Positions 24,774-32,658 of a DNA stretch of 64,000 nucleotides are shown here, piece by piece. How positions within the stretch are numbered: the first letter of the stretch is position 1; each line of letters opens with the position of its first letter. The stretch spans positions 186,001-250,000 of the forward strand of contig NZ_STGU01000006.1 of assembly GCF_004912135.1 (NCBI RefSeq), written 5' to 3'. A model generated the notes under the pieces. The model saw only the letters and a list, made by a program, of their open reading frames with translations. It ran no database searches and was not told the DNA's origin. The translations under genes were made by a program, and so were the position numbers. Source of the DNA: Rhizobium rosettiformans W3. Lineage in GTDB: Bacteria; Pseudomonadota; Alphaproteobacteria; Rhizobiales; Rhizobiaceae.

Positions 24774-25160
24774 TCACTGGCCGCCGGCGGCGGGATCCTT
24801 GAGATAGGCGATGATATTGGCCAGATCCTCGTCCTTCTTGACGCCGGCATAGGCCATCTTGGTGCCCTTCACGACCGCCTTCGGCGCCTTCAGATATTCC
24901 GACAGAAGCGCTTCGTCCCAGACCTTGCCGGCCCCGAATTCCGTCATCGCAGGCGAATACTTGTAGTCGGCAATCGAAGCGACCGGGCGCCCGACAACGC
25001 CCTGCAGATGCGGCCCGACCTTGTTCTTCGCTTCGGTCGCGATGTGACAGGCCTGGCAGGCTTTGAAGGCCTTGGCACCGGCAACGGGATCACCGTCGGC
25101 GAATGCGGGAAGCGGCGCTGCGGCCAGGGCAAGCAGCACGATCAGGGAAGACGTCTTCAT
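24774..25160 (-). CDS. Periplasmic class I cytochrome c
   Basis: A 128-residue precursor with a signal peptide (SLIVLLALAAAPLPAFA, cleavage near residue 21) and one heme site CQACH, followed by GPHLQGVVGRPVAS and the probable axial Met in GTKMAYAGVKKDEDLANIIAYL. It is a small soluble electron carrier of the c2/c550 type, likely serving the respiratory chain in the periplasm. The ATG at 25160 directly precedes the signal sequence, whereas the in-frame extension upstream would bury it. It is divergent from choX and monocistronic. Confidence 0.92.
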   Translation of the reverse strand: MKTSSLIVLLALAAAPLPAFADGDPVAGAKAFKACQACHIATEAKNKVGPHLQGVVGRPVASIADYKYSPAMTEFGAGKVWDEALLSEYLKAPKAVVKGTKMAYAGVKKDEDLANIIAYLKDPAAGGQ

Positions 25161-25416
25161 CGAAACTCCTATCTCCAAACAATGGGCGCCGAAGCGCTGC
25201 AACCATCGCATCACCTGTTGGCACGAGACTCAAGGCGGCGCTTTGACGCCCATCAAGATCCCGAACTTTTTTTTGCAGCGCCACATTTCCCGGCTCAAAG
25301 GGGATGAAGGTCGCAAACAGCGCCGGTCGAGCGACGCAAACGCGCGGGCATCCTTGCATTTCTCCGGTATTGAATGTTGACTTGGGAACATCAATAAAAA
25401 AACCGGGAGCCTGACA

Positions 25417-26373
25417 ATGCCGTATCTTTCCACCCATCGCCGCACCCTCGTGGCCGCCGTTTCGCTCTTCGCCGTCATGGCGACGCCACTTGCTGCACAG
25501 GAAGCCGAGAGCTGCTCCACCGTGCGCTTCTCGGATGTCGGCTGGACCGACATCACTGCGACCACCGCCACTGCCTCCGTCATCCTGAAGGCGCTGGGCT
25601 ATGAGCCGACGACCACAGTTCTTTCCGTGCCGGTTACCTATTCGTCGCTGAAGAACAAGGACATCGACGTCTTCCTCGGCAACTGGATGCCGACCATGGA
25701 AGCCGACATCGCGCCGTATCGCGAAGACAAGTCGGTCGAAATCTTCGGACCGAACCTCGAAGGCGCGAAATACACGCTTGCAACCAATGCCAAGGGCGCC
25801 GAGCTCGGCATCAAGGACTTCGCCGACATCGCCAAGAACAAGGACGCGCTGGACGGCAAGATCTACGGCATCGAGCCGGGCAATGACGGCAACCGCCTGA
25901 TCCTCGACATGATCGACGGCAACAAGTTCGAACTCGGCGACTTCGAAGTGGTCGAATCCTCCGAACAGGGCATGCTGGCGCAGGTTGCCCGCGCTGAGAA
26001 GGATGGCACGCCGGTTGTCTTCCTCGGCTGGGAACCGCATCCGATGAATGCCAACTTCAAGCTGACCTATCTGTCGGGCGGCGATGACGTCTTCGGCCCG
26101 AACTTCGGCGGCGCGACGATCTACACCAACACCCGCGCCGGTTATACGACCGAGTGCCCGAATGTCGGCAAGTTCGTCACCAACCTCAAGTTCTCGCTCC
26201 AGATGGAGAACGAGATCATGGGCAAGATCCTCAACGACGGCCAGGACGCCGAAGCGGCCGCTTCCGACTGGCTGAAGGCCAATCCGACGGCGATCGAGCC
26301 CTGGCTCGCCGGCGTCACCACCAAGGACGGTGGCGAAGGCCTTGCAGCAGTGAAGACGGCACTGGGCCTCTGA
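25417..26373 (+). CDS. choX: Choline ABC transporter, periplasmic binding protein ChoX
   Basis: A 318-residue binding protein with a signal peptide to about residue 27 (SLFAVMATPLAAQ). Strands such as TVRFSDVGWTDITATTATAS, DVFLGNWMPTMEADIAPYRE and PVVFLGWEPHPMNANFKLTY carry the aromatic residues that cage quaternary amines in the OpuAC/ProX fold; the sequence closely resembles ChoX of S. meliloti. It delivers choline, a precursor of glycine betaine and phosphatidylcholine, to ChoWV. GGGAG precedes the ATG, and the 256-bp upstream gap must contain the promoter (TTGACT is present at 25377-25382). Confidence 0.93.
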   Translation: MPYLSTHRRTLVAAVSLFAVMATPLAAQEAESCSTVRFSDVGWTDITATTATASVILKALGYEPTTTVLSVPVTYSSLKNKDIDVFLGNWMPTMEADIAPYREDKSVEIFGPNLEGAKYTLATNAKGAELGIKDFADIAKNKDALDGKIYGIEPGNDGNRLILDMIDGNKFELGDFEVVESSEQGMLAQVARAEKDGTPVVFLGWEPHPMNANFKLTYLSGGDDVFGPNFGGATIYTNTRAGYTTECPNVGKFVTNLKFSLQMENEIMGKILNDGQDAEAAASDWLKANPTAIEPWLAGVTTKDGGEGLAAVKTALGL

Positions 26374-26467
26374 GCCCTGTCCATCGATCGTGGAACCGCG
26401 CGACCGGAAGGGGGATCCGGCCGCGCGGCCTCCCAGGCATTGAACCTGTGGCCAATCGGGGACGAAC

Positions 26468-27337
26468 ATGGAATTTCTGACAGACAACAAACTGCCCATC
26501 GGGCCCTGGTCGAAGAGTGTCGTCGACTGGCTGACCGATAACGTCGACTTTGTCTTCGACTTCATTGCAAACATCTTGAGCGCGTCGATCGACGCCCTGC
26601 TATTCGTTTTGCAGGCACCCTTTCTCGACAACACCCCGGCTGAAAGCTTCTATCCGCTTTTCATAATCCTGCTGTTCTCGGTGATCGCCTGGGTGATGCG
26701 CCGCTCGCTCGGTGTCACCGCCTTTACCTTTCTCGGCCTGCTGCTGATCTATAACCAGGGCTACTGGGAAGAGACGATGGAGACGCTGGCGCTTGTGCTG
26801 GCCGCGACCTGCGTCTGTATGGTCATCGGCGTGCCGATCGGCATCGCCTGCGCCCGGCGCCCCTGGCTATACGCCGCGGTACGACCGGTGCTCGATCTGA
26901 TGCAGACGATCCCGACCTTCGTGTATCTCATTCCGGCGCTCATTCTCTTCGGCCTTGGTATGGTCCCCGGCCTGATCGCGACCGTGATCTTCGCCATCGC
27001 CGCACCGATCCGGCTCACGCGTCTCGGCATCATCTCGACGCCGCCGTCGCTGGTCGAGGCTGCGGTCGCCTTCGGCGCGACACCTATGCAGGTGCTGCGC
27101 AAGGTCGAGCTGCCCTTCGCCATGCCGCAGATCATGGCCGGCCTCACCCAGACCATCATGCTGTCCTTGTCGATGGTCGTCATCGCAGCGCTGGTCGGCG
27201 CGAGCGGTCTCGGGGTTCCGGTTGTGCGCGCGCTGAACACCGTCAACATCGCCCGGGGTTTCGAGGCAGGCCTCTGCATCGTCATCCTCGCCATCATCCT
27301 GGACCGGATCTTCCGCATGCCTGGAGAAGACGCATGA
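26468..27337 (+). CDS. choW: Choline ABC transporter permease ChoW
   Basis: A 289-residue inner-membrane permease with six to seven membrane segments and the binding-protein-dependent transport signature around EAAVAFGATPMQVLRKVELP, the EAA loop that contacts the ATPase. It lies 94 bp after choX and its stop overlaps the choV start (ATGA). The order X-W-V is that of the S. meliloti cho operon. Confidence 0.93.
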   Translation: MEFLTDNKLPIGPWSKSVVDWLTDNVDFVFDFIANILSASIDALLFVLQAPFLDNTPAESFYPLFIILLFSVIAWVMRRSLGVTAFTFLGLLLIYNQGYWEETMETLALVLAATCVCMVIGVPIGIACARRPWLYAAVRPVLDLMQTIPTFVYLIPALILFGLGMVPGLIATVIFAIAAPIRLTRLGIISTPPSLVEAAVAFGATPMQVLRKVELPFAMPQIMAGLTQTIMLSLSMVVIAALVGASGLGVPVVRALNTVNIARGFEAGLCIVILAIILDRIFRMPGEDA

Positions 27338-28377
27338 CCGACGCAGTGATCTTCGAGAATGTCGACATCGTCTTTGGCGACAACCCTGAACGCGCCCTGG
27401 AAATGGTCGACCAGGGCAAGACCCGCGACCAGATCGGGGCCGAGACCGGCCTGGTTCTCGGCGTCGCCCATGCTTCGCTGACCGTCAAGGAGGGCGAGAT
27501 CCTCGTCCTGATGGGCCTGTCGGGCTCGGGCAAGTCGACGCTTCTGCGCGCCGTCAACGCGCTCGCCCCCGTCGTGCGCGGCAATGTCCGGGTGCGGACC
27601 GAGAACGGCTATGTCGAGCCCTACAAGGCCTCGGCGCAGAAGCTGCGCGATCTGCGCACGCACACCGTGTCCATGGTCTTCCAGCAGTTCGGCCTTCTGC
27701 CCTGGCGGACGGTGGCCGAGAATGTCGGTTTCGGTCTTGAGCTCGCCGGCGTGCCGGAAGCCGAGCGAAGGGATCGGGTCGCCACGCAGCTGGAACTGGT
27801 CAACCTGTCGCAATGGGCTGACCGCAAGGTGAACGAGCTTTCCGGCGGCATGCAGCAGCGCGTCGGCCTTGCCCGCGCCTTTGCCACCGGCGCACCGATC
27901 CTGCTGATGGACGAGCCCTTCTCGGCACTCGACCCGCTGATCCGCACCCGCTTGCAGGACGAGCTCCTCGAATTTCAGGCGCGCCTGAAGAAGACCATTC
28001 TCTTCGTCAGCCACGACCTCGACGAGGCCTTCCGCATCGGCAACCGCATCGCCATCATGGAAGGCGGCCACATCATCCAGTGCGGCACGCCGCAGGAGAT
28101 CGTCCAGAACCCGACCAACCAGTATGTCGCGGACTTCGTGCAGAACATGAACCCGATCAACATGCTGACGGCCTCGGACGTCATGCGCAACGGCGTCAGC
28201 GGCGAGCAGGGCCAGGTGACCGGCACGACCGGGCCGACCACGCCGCTCGTCGACGTGCTCGATGCCCTCTCGCGTCAGCCCGGGACGATCGGCGTCGTTG
28301 ACAACGGCGCCGTCATCGGCACGATCGATGCTCAGGATGTGGTGAGCGGACTGACGAAGCACCGCCGGAAGGCCTGA
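27334..28377 (+). CDS. choV: Choline ABC transporter ATP-binding protein ChoV
   Basis: A 347-residue ATPase of the ProV/OpuAA type. Walker A is GLSGSGKSTLL, the signature is LSGGMQQRVGLARA, Walker B is ILLMDEPFSALDPL and the H-loop is ILFVSHDLDEAFRIG. After the nucleotide-binding core the C-terminal part (TTPLVDVLDALSRQPGTIGV, VIGTIDAQDVVSGL) looks like a shortened CBS-domain region, which in osmotically regulated relatives senses ionic strength. ATGA overlap with choW indicates coupled translation. Confidence 0.93.
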   Translation: MTDAVIFENVDIVFGDNPERALEMVDQGKTRDQIGAETGLVLGVAHASLTVKEGEILVLMGLSGSGKSTLLRAVNALAPVVRGNVRVRTENGYVEPYKASAQKLRDLRTHTVSMVFQQFGLLPWRTVAENVGFGLELAGVPEAERRDRVATQLELVNLSQWADRKVNELSGGMQQRVGLARAFATGAPILLMDEPFSALDPLIRTRLQDELLEFQARLKKTILFVSHDLDEAFRIGNRIAIMEGGHIIQCGTPQEIVQNPTNQYVADFVQNMNPINMLTASDVMRNGVSGEQGQVTGTTGPTTPLVDVLDALSRQPGTIGVVDNGAVIGTIDAQDVVSGLTKHRRKA

Positions 28378-28424
28378 ACCGGCCCTGCCCCGCATCGCTT
28401 GAAGGCTGCATGTGGGAGACAGAG

Positions 28425-29171
28425 ATGAACGACAAGCCCCAGGTGATTCGCGACACCGACGACGATGCGCGCCGACAGGCGCGCATTCTCTTGCGCGGGG
28501 CACGCTTCGCAGCCATCGGGGTGCTTGATCCGGAGACGGGCTTCCCCTTCGTCAGCCGCGTTCTGCTCGGCATGGACAGTGACGGCGCGGCCGTGATCCT
28601 CGTCTCCAATCTCTCCGCCCACACGACGGCGCTGCTCGCCGATCCGCGCGCTTCCCTCCTGACGGGCGAGCCCGGCAAGGGCGACCCGCTCGCCCACCCA
28701 CGCCTGACGCTGCAATGCACGGCCGAAAGCGTCGATCGGGACAGCGACAGCCATCAAAGGCTGCGCGCCCGCTTCCTCGCCCGCCACCCGAAGGCGCAGC
28801 TCTATATCGACTTTCCCGACTTCCGTTTCTTCCGCTTGAGGCCCGAACGCGCGAGCCTGAACGGCGGCTTCGGCCGTGCCTACCATTTGAGCAGCGCCGA
28901 CTTTTTTATACCGAAAATAGACGATGATTTGTTCCAGACCGAGGAGGCCCTACTGCGAGATTTGGGGGGTCGCCATCCCGATCTCGCCACCCGCCTTGCC
29001 ACCGGATTGAATGGCGCCCCGGACGGAGATTGGCGTATCGCGGCCATTGATTCGCATGGATTGGATATTGTTTTCAAAGACTTGCTGATCCGGCACGAGT
29101 TTGTGACGCCGATCACAACAGTAGAACATCTGCTATTAGAGTTACCTAAATCAGTATACGCAGTACCTTAA
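28425..29171 (+). CDS. HugZ-like heme-utilisation protein (PPOX split barrel plus DUF2470)
   Basis: A 248-residue cytoplasmic protein. The N-terminal half is a PPOX split barrel (ARILLRGARFAAIGVLDPET, AVILVSNLSAHTTALLADPR, PRLTLQCTAESVDRD), and the C-terminal part is DUF2470-like with NGAPDGDWRIAAIDSHGLDI and FVTPITTVEHL. This architecture is that of HugZ-type heme-degrading proteins, though I cannot verify heme ligands. GGGAGA precedes the ATG at 28425. It follows choV by 47 bp on the same strand, an unexpected pairing of heme and choline functions; cotranscription is possible. Confidence 0.82.
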   Translation: MNDKPQVIRDTDDDARRQARILLRGARFAAIGVLDPETGFPFVSRVLLGMDSDGAAVILVSNLSAHTTALLADPRASLLTGEPGKGDPLAHPRLTLQCTAESVDRDSDSHQRLRARFLARHPKAQLYIDFPDFRFFRLRPERASLNGGFGRAYHLSSADFFIPKIDDDLFQTEEALLRDLGGRHPDLATRLATGLNGAPDGDWRIAAIDSHGLDIVFKDLLIRHEFVTPITTVEHLLLELPKSVYAVP

Positions 29172-29172
29172 A

Positions 29173-29188
29173 TTTAGGCATATACAAT
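29173..29188. promoter_or_regulatory. NolR-box-like sequence upstream of nolR
   Basis: TTTAG-N9-AT at 29173-29188 fits the published NolR consensus (A/T)TTAG-N9-A(T/A). It begins two bases after the hugZ-like stop and about 100 bp before the nolR ATG, a suitable place for autorepression. The consensus has few fixed bases, so a chance match is possible. Confidence 0.5.
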
Positions 29189-29288
29189 TTTGGTGGTACT
29201 GCTAAGGTTTGGCCTCCAGTTAAGTCATGGATTTTTCAACGACTGCCACTCCCCCCAAGGGCACTCGACCAAGGAAAGTTGAACTGAG

Positions 29289-29606
29289 ATGAAAACAAAA
29301 GCATTGTCCGAACAATCGACTGTCGCAGCCGGTTTGTTGTCCGCCATGGCAAACCCGAAGCGTCTGATGATCCTCTGCAGCCTCGTCGAGGGCGAGGTTC
29401 CGGTCGGTGTTCTGGCGACCCAGGTTGGCCTCAGCCAGTCGGCCCTTTCGCAGCACCTGTCAAAGCTGCGCGCACAGAAGCTCGTGAAGACCCGTCGCGA
29501 TGCTCAGACCATCTACTATTCCTCGACATCCGAGTCGGTGATCAAGATACTCTCCACCCTGGAAAGCATCTACTGCACCCCGGCAGCGAGCAAGACTGCC
29601 GCCTGA
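29289..29606 (+). CDS. nolR: NolR-like ArsR-family transcriptional regulator
   Basis: A 105-residue winged-helix regulator. FLSAMANPKRL-type helix (LLSAMANPKRLMILCSLVEG), recognition helix VGLSQSALSQHLSKLRAQKL and wing RRDAQTIYYSSTSESVIKIL match NolR of Rhizobium and Ensifer almost word for word as I remember it. NolR represses nodulation genes and controls growth and stress traits. No metal-binding Cys pair of the SmtB type is seen. The protein is slightly shorter at both ends than NolR. A NolR-like box lies upstream and an intrinsic terminator downstream. Presence does not prove that the organism nodulates. Confidence 0.82.
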   Translation: MKTKALSEQSTVAAGLLSAMANPKRLMILCSLVEGEVPVGVLATQVGLSQSALSQHLSKLRAQKLVKTRRDAQTIYYSSTSESVIKILSTLESIYCTPAASKTAA

Positions 29607-29957
29607 TGACAGCGCTGCCAGCGCAGCGCTGATCGAGGATGGGAGGGATCGGCGCAGCACTCGCGCGAGCGGGTGAACCCCCTGGCGAGCTGATGTTTCT
29701 GAAGCCCCGGTCGCATTGGCGATCAGGGCTTTTTCGTGCCCCGACACCGGGTGTCAGCTGCCCGTCTGCCCTTACGCGCTGCAGGGCTTTTCCATCACCT
29801 AAATTCAGTGATCCATGACCTTTGTTGATGCGGCCGGGCGCATGGCTTGACCGTGCTTCGCGCCCTGCTAACGTGACGGCGCAATCAACGGATATCGGCC
29901 TTCGGAGCCGACATCAGGGACAATGGCCGCCCGCAACCAAAGGCCATGGAGAACACG
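29607..29957. other. Intergenic region between nolR and the aminotransferase
   Basis: About 350 bp without a supportable gene. It holds the nolR terminator (29703-29734) and an inverted repeat AGCGCTG...CAGCGCT at 29611-29632. The part before the aminotransferase presumably contains its promoter, but I could not pick a convincing -35/-10 pair. Confidence 0.6.
29703..29734 (+). terminator. Intrinsic terminator after nolR
   Basis: AGCCC pairs with GGGCT and TCGC with GCGA inside, followed by TTTTTCG, about 97 bp after the nolR stop. Confidence 0.65.
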
Positions 29958-31286
29958 ATGTCTAACCGCCTGAATTCAACGCCGAACGACCTGCGCGCCT
30001 TCTGGATGCCGTTCACAGCGAACCGCCAGTACAAGAAGGAGCCGCGTCTCTTCGTCGGCGCCAAGGACATGCATTATACCACCCATGACGGCCGCCAGGT
30101 GCTCGACGGCACCGCCGGCCTCTGGTGTGTGAATGCCGGCCACTGCCGCCCGCTCATCACCGAAGCGATCCGCGAGCAGGCCGGCGAACTCGACTACGCG
30201 CCGGCCTTCCAGCTCGGCCATCCCAAGGCCTTCGAACTCGCCAACCGCCTGATCGACATCGCGCCCGACAACATGGCGCATGTGCTCTACACCAATTCTG
30301 GTTCGGAATCGGTCGAGACGGCACTCAAGGTCGCGCTTGCCTATCAGCGCGTGAAGGGACAGGGCTCCCGCACCCGCCTGATCGGTCGCGAACGCGGCTA
30401 TCACGGCGTCAATTTCGGCGGCATCTCCGTCGGCGGCATCGTCTCCAACCGCAAGATGTTCGGCACGCTTTTGACCGGCGTCGACCACCTGCCGCACACC
30501 CACCAGCCGGCCAAGAACGCCTTCACCAAGGGCATGCCGGAACATGGAGGCGATCTCGCCGACGAGCTGGAGCGCATCGTCACCTTGCATGACGCCTCGA
30601 CCATCGCAGCCGTCATCGTGGAACCGGTTTCGGGTTCGACCGGCGTACTGATCCCGCCGAAGGGCTACCTGCAGCGTCTGCGCGAGATCTGCACGAAGCA
30701 CGGCATCCTGTTGATCTTCGATGAAGTCATCACCGGTTTCGGCCGCCTCGGCGCGCCTTTCGCCTCGCAGTATTTCGACGTGAAGCCCGACATCATGGTC
30801 ACCGCCAAGGGACTGACCAATGGCGTCATCCCGATGGGTGCGGTCTTCGTGACGGCCGAAATCCACGACGCCTTCATGACCGGCCCCGATCATATGATCG
30901 AGTTCTTCCACGGCTACACCTATTCCGGCAACCCGATCGCGTCTGCTGCCGCACTGGGCACGCTCGACACTTACCGCGACGAGAACCTTCTGACGCGGGC
31001 GGCCGAGATCGCGCCCTACTGGGAAGAGAAGCTGCATTCGCTGCGCGACTGCCCGAACGTCATCGACATCCGAAATCTCGGCTTGATCGGTGCAATCGAG
31101 CTGAAGCCGATCGACGGCGAACCGACGAAGCGCGCCTTCAACGCCTTCCTCAACGCCTATAACGACGGGCTTCTGATCCGGACGACCGGCGACATCATCG
31201 CGCTCTCGCCGCCGCTGATCATCACCCACGAGCAGATCGACGAACTCTTCGACAAGCTGCGCAAGGTGCTGATGAACAACATCTGA
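29958..31286 (+). CDS. Omega-amino acid--pyruvate aminotransferase (class III)
   Basis: A 442-residue PLP enzyme of aminotransferase class III. It shows TAGLWCVNAGHCRPLI, YTNSGSESVETALKVAL, RGYHGVNFGGISVGG, FDEVITGFGRLG with the PLP-pairing Asp, and the catalytic lysine in VTAKGLTNGVIPMGAV. The pattern and length match beta-alanine/omega-amino acid:pyruvate transaminases used in beta-alanine and related amine catabolism. The ATG at 29958 has GGAG six bases upstream, better than the ATG four codons earlier. It is monocistronic with a strong terminator. Confidence 0.92.
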   Translation: MSNRLNSTPNDLRAFWMPFTANRQYKKEPRLFVGAKDMHYTTHDGRQVLDGTAGLWCVNAGHCRPLITEAIREQAGELDYAPAFQLGHPKAFELANRLIDIAPDNMAHVLYTNSGSESVETALKVALAYQRVKGQGSRTRLIGRERGYHGVNFGGISVGGIVSNRKMFGTLLTGVDHLPHTHQPAKNAFTKGMPEHGGDLADELERIVTLHDASTIAAVIVEPVSGSTGVLIPPKGYLQRLREICTKHGILLIFDEVITGFGRLGAPFASQYFDVKPDIMVTAKGLTNGVIPMGAVFVTAEIHDAFMTGPDHMIEFFHGYTYSGNPIASAAALGTLDTYRDENLLTRAAEIAPYWEEKLHSLRDCPNVIDIRNLGLIGAIELKPIDGEPTKRAFNAFLNAYNDGLLIRTTGDIIALSPPLIITHEQIDELFDKLRKVLMNNI

Positions 31287-31307
31287 GCTTCGTTTCGATC
31301 ATCAGGA

Positions 31308-31333
31308 AAAGCGGCCCGCGTGGCCGCTTTTTT
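31308..31333. terminator. Bidirectional intrinsic terminator
   Basis: AAAGCGGCC/GGCCGCTTT, 9-bp stem with a 5-base loop and T6 on the plus side and TTTTCC on the minus side. It lies between the converging aminotransferase and UbiB-like genes and can serve both. Confidence 0.85.
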
Positions 31334-31338
31334 GTCGC

Positions 31339-32658
31339 TCAGGCGTAGTCCCGCAGCATGTCGGCAAGCGGCAGCCGCACCCGCAGCTTCAGAGCGAGAA
31401 ACGCAAGTCCTGTGATCTTGCGCTGCAGGAACATCTTGTCGGGAGACGGCAGAGCCCAGAGCGCCCGATCGGCAAACACCGGCAGGGCACGTTCGCGGAC
31501 CCTCGCGATGGGACTGTGGTCACCGAAATCGATCAGACCGTCCGGCGCGTTCTGGACCAGATCGACGACGATCGAGATCATCTCGACGAGCAAGCGCCCA
31601 TGGCGGTCGACCTGCGCGCGGGAGAGATACTGCATCTCGATCAGCGCGCCACGCACATCCTCGACCCGTCCTGTGAGGCTCGCCCTGAGAAGCCGGCGAT
31701 AGTCGTCGGCGCTCTCAGGCGCGACCGGGCGAACGGCGCCGAAATCAAGAAGCACAATCCGGCCATCGTCGGGCCGCCAGAGATAGTTGGCGAAGTTCGG
31801 ATCCGTCTGCATGTGGGCAAAGACGAAGAGTTCACGCAAGGCGAGATCGGAGATCGCCGTGACCGCAGCGTCGCGCTTCGCCTGCGAAGCCGCAGCAAGC
31901 CGCTCGAGCGGAACGCCTTCGACGAAATCCATCGGCAAGACCGTCGGCCGCAACAGTGTATCCACTGGCGACGGCACAATGAAACGCGTGTCGTCGGCCA
32001 GCAGCCTGCCGAAGCGGCGCATCTCCTCGGCATCGCGCAGGTAGTCCGCCTCCTCGCGCAACTGCCTCTTCGCTTCCGCCAGATGCGGTGTGATGTCGAG
32101 GCCGGCTGGCAGAAGGCCGGAGAGGCGCAGGAAGGCCGCAACATTGTCGATGTCGGAATCGATGCTTCTGACGACACCCGGATACTGCACTTTGACCGCG
32201 ATGGCTTGCCCTGATGTCAGCACCGCCCGGTGCACCTGGCCGATCGACGCCGCCGCAATCGGCACCATGTCGAAGCGGTCGAAATGGCGGCGCCAGTCAG
32301 GACCCCAGGCATCGGAGAGGCAGGCGGTCAGCTGGCTCGGCGGCATGAAATGCGCGGATGCCCTCAATTGCGAGAAAATCGCCTGCAGTTCGGGCGGCAG
32401 AAACTCGCCCGGTTCCAGGGAAATCATCTGGCCGAGCTTCATCGCAGCACCCCGCATCCGCGACAGCTGGTCGGCCGCCTTCATCGCGTTCGAAGGTGTC
32501 AGCAAGAGGTCTCGCAGATGCGGCCTTTCGCCCCGCGCCAGCCGTCCCAATCCTTCGGCGACCATGCCCGAGGCGACGCCACCGGCGATCTGGCCCAGGG
32601 CTGCTAGGCGGCTGAGGCGCCCCTGAGGCACCGGACGAAAACGATCCCGCTCGCTCAT
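31339..32658 (-). CDS. ABC1/UbiB-family atypical kinase
   Basis: A 439-residue protein of the ABC1/ADCK/UbiB family. Diagnostic elements are the KxGQ motif in RGAAMKLGQMISLEPGEFLP, the Ala-rich loop AAASIGQVHRA, the invariant Lys in IAVKVQYPGV, QTDPNFANYLW for the catalytic loop and LLDFGAVRPV for the DFG motif. Such proteins support ubiquinone synthesis or lipid handling; this one is a second type distinct from the long membrane-anchored UbiB, since I see no strong C-terminal membrane pair. The start overlaps the stop of the photolyase-like gene upstream by 4 bp (ATGA), so the two are one operon. Confidence 0.88.
   Translation of the reverse strand: MSERDRFRPVPQGRLSRLAALGQIAGGVASGMVAEGLGRLARGERPHLRDLLLTPSNAMKAADQLSRMRGAAMKLGQMISLEPGEFLPPELQAIFSQLRASAHFMPPSQLTACLSDAWGPDWRRHFDRFDMVPIAAASIGQVHRAVLTSGQAIAVKVQYPGVVRSIDSDIDNVAAFLRLSGLLPAGLDITPHLAEAKRQLREEADYLRDAEEMRRFGRLLADDTRFIVPSPVDTLLRPTVLPMDFVEGVPLERLAAASQAKRDAAVTAISDLALRELFVFAHMQTDPNFANYLWRPDDGRIVLLDFGAVRPVAPESADDYRRLLRASLTGRVEDVRGALIEMQYLSRAQVDRHGRLLVEMISIVVDLVQNAPDGLIDFGDHSPIARVRERALPVFADRALWALPSPDKMFLQRKITGLAFLALKLRVRLPLADMLRDYA

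Noticed and set aside
26761..28503. A 580-codon minus-strand open frame
   Set aside because: Antisense to choW and choV; shadow of GC-rich codon usage.
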